Positions 44,901-56,900 of a DNA stretch of 64,000 nt are shown here, one piece after another; the first letter of the stretch is position 1, and the number at the start of each line of letters is the position of its first letter. Below the pieces are notes generated by a model. It was not told where the DNA came from, did no database searches, and worked only from the letters and a program-made list of their open reading frames with translations. The stretch comes from Parelaphostrongylus tenuis (lineage: Eukaryota > Nematoda > Chromadorea > Rhabditida > Metastrongylidae), in the NCBI GenBank assembly GCA_019055375.1, contig JAHQIW010002037.1, positions 62,001-126,000 on the forward strand, given 5' to 3'. The translations under genes were made by a program, and so were the position numbers.

Positions 44901-47900
44901 TGAGACTCATCAGTAGCACCCTCCGTCGGTTCCGATCCTCTGAAGCTAAATAATCTTCTATAGACATCCTCAGTAGACATGAGATGCCACTTGCGAGCGC
45001 CGTACAAACAATTATTGTGCAGATACCAGTACTTACAGCATTCGATTCAGTTTTACTCTTCATCTTGAACAACGCAGAACTGGTCGAGCATATCTCTGCG
45101 ATCTCGAGAGCCGCCTGGCTGTGGCGCTCCATAAGGCGTTTCGTTGTTGACTGCCGCAGAGTACTGGGGGTGGAGCTCGGCTTAATGCGTGTCGGAACGA
45201 GCATCATAACCGCTCGGCCATGGTGCCCCAAGAACCTCCTCTAAACAATTCCAAAGAAAAAAAATTAAGTGGAGATGAGGCCTCTTTCAGCAATATAAAA
45301 GCTGGTCACATTCAAAGAAATTATCCTGATATCAGCTTCTGCTAGATAACCAACTTTTTTACAGGTGCTCAATCCAGCATTTCTTGAACTACAACGGCAG
45401 CTAATCGCCCAGCAAACTGCGCAGTTTCGCTTACCGTTGTTGCCGACTCCCTTAGCGTCGTCGATGTCCTTGCCGTCACTTCGTCATGTAACGGCTTCAC
45501 TGCCACATTTTGCGTCTTTGTCAAATACGACTTCAACGACGTTACCGGCTAGGCCTGTGCCAAGGAAACCGTCTGCACCGGCGGTAATTATGAACGCGGT
45601 TACCACAGCTCCAACCGGATCGAATGGCTCACATTTTGCGATACCGCAAGACCCGGTAGTAAGAAAGGCGACATTTCCACAAAGGTAAGTTGCTATACTA
45701 GATATGTCTTAAGATGTGTATATGTATAAACAGTCAGAGGCGACCGGGTTAAAGTCAGTCACATCAAATCTTCAGTGACGTCGTTATTCTACTCCTTCCT
45801 TTGTAGCACTGTGATAACTAGGCCGAAACCATGTCAATTTCTGTCACCTGTAATCATTTATCGATTAACTCGATAGACTCAGCAATTTTTTTGTTCCGGT
45901 GTCTCGGTAGTAAAGCTCAGTTTGTCCGCTCGCAATATGGGCGAAACATCTGATAACAATCCAAATATATCGTCCTTTCTTTGCCTCATTCCACTTTTGA
46001 TCCATTTAACCCACTAAACTGACTTTAACTGTGATTTTCAATGATTCGATTGAAGACTTATGAGCGACTTAACATGAGAGACACAGCTCGAATGTTGCTA
46101 TCCATTCAACATAGATATTATGAACATTTGTGATTCATTAAAAATCTATAGACCATTCCGACAAAGCTGTGGTAAAATGTTCGTCTCATGAGTCGCCTAT
46201 TTGTGTCTCAGGGTGATTTTTGCGACGTTGAACATTTCAATCGTTTCACCCTGAAAGTAACATCTAGTGATTGATTGGCACAAATTCTTTTAGATACGGA
46301 GTTACATGGGAATATGCCTAACTGGAATTCTTTGAATTGAGTTGAATATAGATGCGATGATGTCACCGAGACCGTTTAATATATATGCAAATAGGCTCGC
46401 CAATATTTGGTTCTGAAAGGCTTGCTCTTTTTTTAGTGTGTTAACGGCCCCCGCCCTGTGGTGACCTAACAAAGATGGCTGGATCAGTTGACCCAAATCT
46501 TTTGTGGTTGATTGTTCAGCTTTTCTTAGTGTTATTTCATAATTTATTCAGGAAAGTTCATGTTTAATGTTACCTGCTTTTCATCCTCATGTTTATAATG
46601 ACTTTTTTGTATCGATACACTAAAGATAGGCAGCATTTCAACTGAAAAGAAGTACTTTTTTTGCCTTCCGTTTAAGTGAAGGTAAAGATGTTTCGCCAAT
46701 CCATGGATTTTTGCGTAAGCCATTTTTTTGCGCCTGTCTGAGGGACTTCTTATATTATAGAACCAATGGAAAGTTGAGAAGGCTGAATCCGTATGGCCAC
46801 ATGCCAGCGTATTATAAAGAGAAATCGGCTTCAAATAAAATTTTTTTCTTGTCCTAAACAATTTTGTCTCACTTCCAGTCGTCCCAGTACATCGGACGAT
46901 TTGGAGACATCGACGTCGACTCGCACGAAATCACCAGAGTTTGAAATGGGTCGACTTCCGACTCAAAACTACATTCCGTCGCATTTCATGAAAGGCACTA
47001 TGATTCAGATGGCCAGTGGAAAGCTGAAAAAAGTACGAGTGCTCTTGCTTCCATGTTATCCTTCAACTATAGAATAAATCTAGTTCACTGACTATGTGAA
47101 TCAGTTTTAATTCACTATAAATTATAGAATTCTCGATGTAATCATCAAAAAAGACTCAATGAAATGAGCGAAAATGTTTGACCAGAAAAACGAGGACCTC
47201 TGAAAAACAGATCAAAAAAGACTTGTTTTATCGTGAAATATAGAAATCCTTCGACTAACAGGAAATCGATCGTATTCCTTTTTTAGGATTAATTCTTATC
47301 AGAACTATTTTGAGGTGGAGGAGATGTCATCGGATGACTTCCTCCTGGCCGCACCACTTACTGGTGAGTTCAATGTCGACGCGAGTGTAGTAGTGGAAAT
47401 CGCCAGAGCGTCAACATTGGCTCGAATTAAATTCTCAGTTGGACAATCACAGTACGAGGTGAGTACAACACTCTCTCTGTAATCACTAGATTGCTGCTCT
47501 GTTGCTCTACTTTATGCTCGCGATATCCACTTCACAAACAATAAATATGCATTCAATAGTACACACTTTTTTTTCTGAGTCTCGCATGTCAGAAACGGTC
47601 GATTAAAGGAGAATGTCTAGAATAAATGATAGCCATGTGACAGCCACTGTGAGAAGGCCCAGACAGCATTTCATGTCTCCTGGTCTTGACAATGTAAGGT
47701 TGGTTGTTGAAGCGTGTGACTCTGATGGGGTGACTCTGATGAGGCGGGCGAAACCGTTGAAACGTGCGTAACCACTATCGTGCCAAATTTCGAAAAAGCA
47801 GAAAACGTTCCTTTAGACTTTACATTGAATGTTTGTAAAGAGATTTTTGAAACAGGTAATTAAAGGCGCATTCATCAATGTCATATTATGTACACCTATA

Positions 47901-50900
47901 AAATTAATGTTGCGATTTGAATGCTTGAATGACCCATTTTCAAGGACAACAAAGATTGGTTATAACAAAAAATAATTTTAAATTCTCTCTATTTGAATGT
48001 GTTTCTATGGTTGTTTGGAATATTCCTTCATCAGGTGAGCCAGAAATTGGGGCCAACGATTTTCAATGTTATAGTTATCAATTGGGGCGCCGTGACCGAG
48101 TGGTTGTGATGCTCGTCACGGCGCACGCAGGCTAACCTCGTTCCCCACACTCTTCGGCAGTTAGCAACGAACGTCCCACAGAACGCCACAGTTAGGCTGC
48201 TCTCAAGATTGCAAGGAGACGTATTCAACCAGTATTCTATGACGTCTAAGATGAATACGAAAACACGAATCAAATGCTAGAAGCATTGCGATTCGTGCAC
48301 CGGGAAAAAGTGCTGTGAAAACGAATCAATAAAGTGTGAAAAAAGTTATCAATTATGTAACCAAAAAGTGATGATGACTTCTGATGCAAAATTAGAATGT
48401 CAAACTCCTTAGCCTGGGTGGAATTGTTCTGCGAATGAAATCTTTGCAGTACTAATCCAACATTCAGAAACACCACTTGAATGCGATGGGGCCGTGGGCC
48501 ACTGCTTGAAAAATATTTTATTGCTATTGTAACCCATTGATGTAGAGTGGTGTGCAAAAACGTTTGCGTCAGCCGGGATTTGAACCCTGTTCTTATTCAT
48601 TCCGGGAGCATGTGCTGAACCGTTGCACCACCGACGCTCGTTTTGCACACCACTCTTTCTACGCTACTATTAGAACCGCGATTACCTTTTCCATAGGCTT
48701 AGCTCCCACTTTCACTCATTCTGTAAGCTAAGTTCTCCATTGCGCCATCGAGGCCCTTGTTCTGCCTTTCCCTTAGTCTTCCTGCAACCTATTCGATCGC
48801 TGTCATTAATCAATCGTCAACCGGATTGATTTGGTGAGCAAGAATCAGCATAAACCGCAGCTAAACCGACATCGTAGTTGCTACCGAAGATGTTCAATTA
48901 AGTCTAAGAGGAAGACAGAACAAGGGCCTCGATGGTGCAGTAGATAAGTTAATGTACCTTCAAAAGGGTAGTTGTAGGTTCGATGACTCATCGTTACAAC
49001 TTTCGCTTGTATCTTAGAACTTTCGTGGTTACAATTCAAGTCGCCCTCTGTCGTTATTATCGAGGGGCCAAAAAAGTTATAAATTACTGATATGTTGCTA
49101 AGAAGTGACTGGGCATCTTATCTTCAAGAGAGTCCATACATAATGTTCATAATTAATTTTTTTAATTTGTTGATTTTTCGTGCGAAAATGACGCCAGCGA
49201 GAGAGGGTGCAGTACAAATAGTGCGTCACTGGTTTCGTCCTGCGGGCAAGCCAACATTCCATTCTGTGTGGGAAATTACAAACTGGCATCAGATATGTAT
49301 GGATAGATGAATATAATGATCTGATACGTTAGTGACTCGTCTGAAAGGAATTCAAATGCGTTTGCATGATTGACAAATTGATTCACTCACCTCGTTGGTT
49401 ACTCATCAGAAATGTTATGGAAACGATGTTTCTCGTTGAATTCCGTTCATATCACATTGAAAATGAAAATTGTAGGAATCAATTCGTTCTTAACAGTGCT
49501 TAAATTTCTAGAATTCTCAACCTTAATAGCAATCGAAATGCTACGGCATACCTAAGAGAACTGAGTGGTGAGCAAAATTACGACTTCAGACGTGAGTCGA
49601 ACCCGCTTTTCATCCATACTGGAGACACCAGCGAGGTACATTTGCGCCACCACTCATTCTTCCCACTGATTTTGTTCTACACCCAGTTCTCTTAGGTATA
49701 TATGAAATATTATAACATTGCGAACAAGGCAGTAAAAGCACTAAATATTTCGAGTGTTACGGTCCTTATTAATCACATATGCGAATCTCTCTCTTCTGGA
49801 CATCTACGTGTGTTTACTCTTTCTTAGCCTTCAAAGAAAATTGTCGGACTCTTTATCAGTTAGTGAATTTTAATGGTTTTATGGATACGAGTCCTCTTAA
49901 AATGGGAAATTCACACTTGAAGCGCTTTGGAAATGCAATTAATGCTCCAAGAAATACACAAAATTCTGAGAAATTCCTGAAGCACACATGCTTGGACCAC
50001 ATATTTACCTGCAGTCGCGTTGATCGTCGAAAGACTTGAATGTGCACCAGAAAAATAACCATTTTTTATTGCAAGCAAGAGTGGCTCAGTGTGTCCTCCT
50101 CATTCTAGGGAATTGTTGAGCATCATACCTTGCTTCTAGTCTTTTCGAGAAAAAATCACTTCATCCAATAGGTGGTCTTCCTGCTGTGCATTTAACACAT
50201 CAAAGAATCCAATCGGGCTCTCGTCCATCGGCGGTCGAACGCATCATGTGTCCAGCCACATTATCCTTGGTACGATGTCGTTTAGAACAGCGTCTTTGAT
50301 TTTTGACTCTTAAGTAGGTTAAAACTTCGGAACCTTTCTTACCTTTGCGAGGAAAGGGATTATTTCCACCATCGCCCTTTTGTGCGTTCGATAGCGCTAA
50401 GTAATTTTTCATCTTATTTATGCCTATATTGAGGCAAGAGGAATCGTTGAACCGAAACGGTGTGCACGGAGTTGGTTGTTCTTTAGCCCTTAGGACTACG
50501 AGGGTTAGTCTGATGCTCACTGCTTGTCATCAAACCCCACTCAGCTACTGTAATGACGGCTCCGCGTTTTGTGGGAATGCAGGGAGACAGCCAGACACTT
50601 ATTCATAAGCATGCAGAGCCGCTTGTCTGACCGCCGCGCAAGTGGCGGCACGCCACCGCTTGCCTATCAAGCTTGTTCTTAAAGAGTTATTTTCGTCATT
50701 ACACCACCGGTAGCGTTGAACGCTTCACAAGAGGCTAGCCTCTTCTTTCTCAACTTCTAAGTTAAGTTGTTTATCAGATTGACATCCTAAATTAGAGAGA
50801 ATTAACTGAAGCTCTTTCAGAGATAGTCATCAAACTGGCTAAGAGTGGTGCATTTAAACTAGTTCGTTCCTTATGAACATTGTTTTCGTGGGTTTTATCG

Positions 50901-53900
50901 GATACCAGTGACGTGAAGAGCAGAGCCAGTGTGTTGATGAGAATTGATGTAAGGTTGTTCACGTGTTTTAGTCTTATCCTATGTGGACCAGGTGCAGTTT
51001 TATGCTTCACCGATGAAATAGCACATCGAATTCCGGAACGGTGAACCGGCGATACGACGAAATCTCCTTTATTATAGTACAAAAGAAGGACATAGGTATT
51101 GAAGACATCCGATTAGTAACAAACGGATAGCGTTCTTTAATCTCTATCTAGAGGATATTACTGATTCGTCAGAGGGTCAGAGCGCAATCGTCGTGCTTTT
51201 GTTTGTATTAATGAAGCATCGGTGGCCTTTACGAGTTCTTTTCTTAACTCTAACAGCTTCGGTCACAACTCCTGCTCTTCCATCTTGAGGATCTTCTTTG
51301 AACGCTTTTCTGAAGTGTATTACGAGTTCATGCGTGCGTTATCGTTTGCCTGCGGCTATTGCTATTTTACGTTGGCACATCAGCTCAAAAGTTTCTGGAG
51401 ATTATAGTTTAATGGTGATTTTTGAACTATCGGCTTTCATGGCTTTACGCAGATATATTGATTGACTCGGTCGTATTCTTCGTTGGAATTCCTATTTTTG
51501 AAATTTAATTATTGAATTTATTATAATTGATCATTTATTAATTATTTATTATTATTAATTAATTCATAATTTAATTTGATTATTTATTTTTCAAATTAAA
51601 ATTCGTATTCCCTTTTTATTCTTCGTTGATATTTTTAATGACGGTACGAGCCGACTAATTGTTTAAATAAATCCCAGTTCATGCTAATCTTAGAATCTCG
51701 TTATTTGTACTTATGGACTTCCTGTTTTTTTACTAAAGATAAGTGCTTTGCAAAAGTGGAGACGGTCTTAAAATTTTGAAGCAACAGTAACATCTGCTAT
51801 GTAAAATCTTCAATTTGCTAAGATGTCTCTTTTTTTTATAATAGTCTTCATTCACAGAGTTCTCTCGTCCACGATTGCAGGTGGCGCCTCTAGAGATAAA
51901 AGAGTTGCCATAGACGACTTTGACCGTCGTGATAGACACTTTGGCTTCTCACCTTGTTTGTTCCATTCTAATGCTTAGGTTTCAGAGTCGCGTCTTTAGG
52001 CGTTTTTCCAGATCCAATTTTTGCATTAAAATTTCCAATGCTTACCTGAAAAATGTATAGTCTTTTCGAAAAAGTTCTCTAGGTCCATGTAGAGCGCTTC
52101 TGCTTCGCCTTTGCTACTACAGTTTGTTGTTGGTGTGCTAACGACGAAATTGATCAGAGCCGGCTTTGATCGCATCAATTCAACAGCAGATGTTCAATGC
52201 GAATCATTAATTGTTAGATTGAATTGATATTCACGGTTGAACTCGTTTTGACATGAACGTCAACGTCTCCGATGTCTCGATATCGCATGTTACTAGAAGT
52301 AGGTCTTCTCCGGTGTCATAGACATTGTGGAATGGGTGGCGTCTTTTGGTCTCATCTGTTCCGATGATGTCGTACCCTATCGTTCTTGCCTGTATTGATA
52401 AGTAGTCCACAGAGAATTCATGAGCAGGCTACATGCATTATAGATACAGGTCGTCACCTTAGTCAATTGCGATTTGGGCAGTCTTGTGAGACGCTGAAAT
52501 TCTAACGGCCTCTCCGTACTCATCCTTCCCACTTCTATATTTAGGGCATAGCTTGCTGAGCTATGGAGGTGGAGTATAGGTGATCTCATGAAGCTTGCCA
52601 GTGTCTTTCGGAGAGACAAGGAAGATTTTATTTATTGGAGGCGACTCTAACATGTGCATCTTAGTCGCTTGATTCAAGGCTTTTGGCCAGTCTAGCTCGT
52701 GGAAAAGAATGTATGTCCAAATGGCGCTGTGAAACAGAAAGTCCGTCCCTGAACGCACTTGCATCTCCAAAGAGCACGTGGTCGCCTTTAGTCTGCGTTC
52801 AGTTCTTCTACCCGTCAATTGGGGAGCACCATACCAGCAAACCGAGCAGAGGTAGCTCTTTGAGAAAGATCCTTGGCACTAAGATAGTTAGAATTAAATA
52901 TAAACTACAGTTTGTCTTAAATTTTTTGCGCAGGACACCTATAAGACGACAGAAGGTAGTCCATTTCAAAATGGGTGAAGCACTCCACTCTGACCAAATT
53001 TGTCTTTCTGCGTAGTGAAAATGTTACCAGATTTTCTTACAAAGCTGTCTGAAATTCATAAAGTCCGGTGAATGCCCGCAAGAGGTTCTTCAGGCTCTCA
53101 CATAGAGCTGTCAACAATTCATTCATTTGAATTAATTCGTAGTATTTCATTGAAGCCTGCTGATACCGATTACTCTTTCGGAAAAACAAACGTTCAAACG
53201 AGCACATATTTCGATAAATAGGGTTTCATAATCCATGATCGACTCTCCAAATAACTTCAGTTTGATTGAATGATTCAGTATTTTCTCTTTATGAGCAGAT
53301 CCAAGATTGATAGTAATAGTATTCATTGACTGAAATTAGAAAATACTTTTGTTATGAAAGTAGAGGTCTATAGTCGCTATAAAACAAGTTGTATATTACC
53401 AGCCGATCTTTCTTACTTCGGTCTTCTCCAGAAGCAGTCTCTCATTATGTACTAAGGAGTAGTTCAGGCTACGCTTGAACCTCAACTGGAGCATCCGTTT
53501 TTCGTACTCGGAAAAGGTTGGTGTTCGTGCGATCCACGTCGTACTGCCGACACATACGGCTTGGAGTGTCAAGAACTGAAGGTGATTATCAAACACTTTT
53601 TCCATTCAAACAAAATATGTTATGCGTTCACATCGGACTCAAAATTTTATTAATTTTTTTCCAAAACCGTTCCTTGATTGCTTATATAGGAATCACTTAT
53701 GTTGTGAATAGGCTGACAAGGGATGATCAGCATAGTAAAACTGATGTTGTCCATTACGACCAAAGGCATTATGTCAAAAAAGTGCCCTTGTCCCATCAAG
53801 CCTCTCTATCCTCCAGGATTCGAAATTTGATACCAGACCTAGTGGGAGCTCCCAAGCACTGCTATACCACGACTCCAACAAGATTCGACCTCAACAGTGT

Positions 53901-56900
53901 CCAGTTGCATCATCAAATATGACGAGAATCTGCGAGGAGTAACCGAACCAACACGTAAAATGTGTGATAGCCTTCATGGAGTATGGATGCGAGAAAGTCA
54001 TGTGAAAGTAAGAAGAGCTGGGATTCTTACCATGTATGTCAGAACGGATTATGCTAGAACATAATGCGCTAACATCTCTGCGAGGTTGATGGAGAACGAA
54101 AGTGGTGGCTACTACGTACGCATAGGCGACACGTCGTTCCACTAAGCTATGCGCTCCGTTTACTATTGAGCTGTTGCGCTCTATATCGGTCAGTTTAAAA
54201 GTGGAAAAACTTATGCTTAAACGAGTATGTAGATTGATAGCATTTGCAGCGAAGAGTCTCTATGCTGTCAATCAACGCCAAGCAAGATGCTTTCCCAAAA
54301 ACAAATTCTTCAAACTTTCTTTCCATCTCTTTATGCTTGCAGAACTTGAGTGTAGCTTTGTAGTGCCTGAATTTCTGAATACGTGAACACCTCGTCATTC
54401 TCAACCACTGAAAATCGTGCAAGTCTCGTCTCGGTATTTTATTTCACTGGTAATTTACTGGTTGGAAAAGCTTTTAGATCCTTAGAGTCTCGAAAACAAA
54501 GCTTAGGCTTACTCAGGATATCGCTACCTTCCACTACCATATTGCTTCTAGAGTAGCATAATTTCTGTTGTTCCTATTTTGCTCGCTTTCCAAATGATAA
54601 CTATGTTGAACTCTTCTCCAACTGATAGAACCCTGCTGAAGTGAATGAGTAAACCATTAATGAACGTTTGCAATGCGACACCCTGGAAAACCTATAATTT
54701 CAGCGGCGTCAAACGCTAAAGTATTACGCAGATCATGGAATGATAAAAGGTGTTATTTCGGCGTCGATCAATCCTGAAAATAGTCATGCACTGGAGTCTT
54801 TGATAAACGAGATGATTTATTGCATATTCGACCTATACAATAGCTAGGAAGGCTCCTGAGGTATCAAGTCATTGCGGTTATCCTACCAAACATGTCTTGC
54901 ACCAATTTGAAGACTCAGGAAAGGTAGCGAGCTTAATGAGGCAAAGCGTTGGATCCAGTCAGCTACCTAACCTACCAATATCCTATATGTATCACAAGAC
55001 ACCACTAACCGTTACGCTACGCTACACTTTTTATTACTGATATTCCTGGAACTTTTAAGTCGGTGCTAGCAATGTTTTTCAAAAATTGAGTGGTATGTCT
55101 AAGCAAGGAATTCAGATCGCTTTACTTTATGAGTTAAAACTCAAACGTATTACACCGATAGCAATTTCAAATGTCGTTGAACGGCAAATCAAGGAAACAG
55201 TTTCGAATGCACATTATGCCTTGAAATGTTTTATAACGGAAGTTTTCTTCTCATTGGCTTTGATGTCAAAGGTTTTTGGCTTCATTATCGGTCAGATACG
55301 TTCATTCAAACGATGATAATCACCTTCAAATTACTGAAGATGTTGCAGAAGGAGTCATCGTTAACTAATCAGTAACCTATAGGATTTCGTTAACTATTTG
55401 ATATTTGATGTTCTACAAAATTTCCTCATTTTACTTCTTTTGAACCAGTCTTAAAAACTCGACTAGCTCGCTGGTGTAGTGATAGAGTACACGCTTCGGG
55501 TACGGGTGAAACAACACGGATTTTGCTCCCGTTTAGGGTTCAAACTTATGCATGTCATACACCATCCTTGCACATAACTGGCAATCATTTGCACTTCAAA
55601 AGCCCACGAAAGGAGTAGCCAGATGCTAAATAGGGTCCAAAAATTGAACAAGATCAACAAGGACTTGCAATGATGGACCATAATCTGTCTTTCTATTACA
55701 TAGGAAGGTGAACTGCATTGGTTTAGCCGAGGCAGGCCATCTAAGCACTTTCAAAAACTGTACCTGTGTCACAATAAGCCATGATGATTGTGTGGTAGTC
55801 CACCGGATAGGTGTAGCGCATTGCTTAGCGATGCCCTGCGATGCATACGTGGTCGTTGACTTGATCCAGTACACCGCGCTCAATGAATCTTCGATTTCAC
55901 GGAGTTGGCGAACTGGTGCCAAGCTTATCTGCGAGCATATCAGCGCCAACTTTATATATGAGCTGGTACGATACTAGCCCGGTGCATGGAGCTTTCCAAG
56001 AGGACGAAGCAGCGTTGAGAGCTTTATGTTATCTTAAGACTAATCCACTTCAACTTTCTGATTTCCAAAGTTGGATGTTAGCTTCTCTCAGAAGAAAGTT
56101 TTTATTTTGCAAATCTGCTAATTAAGGCTACAAAAATTATTGTAATTGTTACCCTATAGATGATACGTAGCAAAATCAACAAAGGGTTTCTAAATAACTA
56201 GTTGAGAGAGAACGTTCAGGTCGGTGATGTATGCATTTCTTTGTCGAGACGATCGCAAGAAAACGCGAAACAGCTTGACGAGGCGGTCACACTGGCCGAA
56301 GCAGCTGAGTTCAAGAATAAGGAGGCCGCACAGGCTGCCGTCCGTGAGCAACTCACTAAGGAAATGGTGAGTTGCCATTCAAGCTCTGATCCTCTCCATC
56401 CCTGCGTTTTTTCTAACATTACCTAATTTGAGGAGCTTTCGTTTTACCAGTTTTACATTTTTATTCCGACTTTCTCGCTTACTTCGTGGTTTTATTTTGA
56501 TAAGTACTGACCAATGGAGCCAGATTGTCAACTTCTCTATATATAACCAATTCATTTATGTCTTTCTTTCAACATCTACTTCCTTCGCATCTCGAGAGCA
56601 ATATAGTTTTCTGAAAGCATTGAACCTTACAGTATACTCAGTCACCCTTTCGTTTATTTATATCGTCACATTACAAAAATGAGTCGGGTGGCTCTTTGTA
56701 CAACAATTAATCAGAATTCCTTATTTCTCTTCTTGAAACCAGACACGAGCTTTTCGTAATTGAATTCATCTAAACAACTGACGTTTCGCCTTTGTTAGAG
56801 CTTGCAAAGGTCACGTCTACGACCCAGTCACCATACCTCCATCACTTCATCAGAAAATTCACCAAACCTAGATATCAAGCTCATCAAGCACAATGATTGA

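Noticed and set aside
51170..51215. gattcgtcagagggtcag as a hammerhead core
   Set aside because: It lies inside the RTE relic and no GAAA or pairing helices follow.
55086..55316. Possible mariner HTH (SKQGIQIALLYELKL)
   Set aside because: It resembles mariner starts only over about 15 residues. The rest does not follow the family and no terminal repeats were seen.
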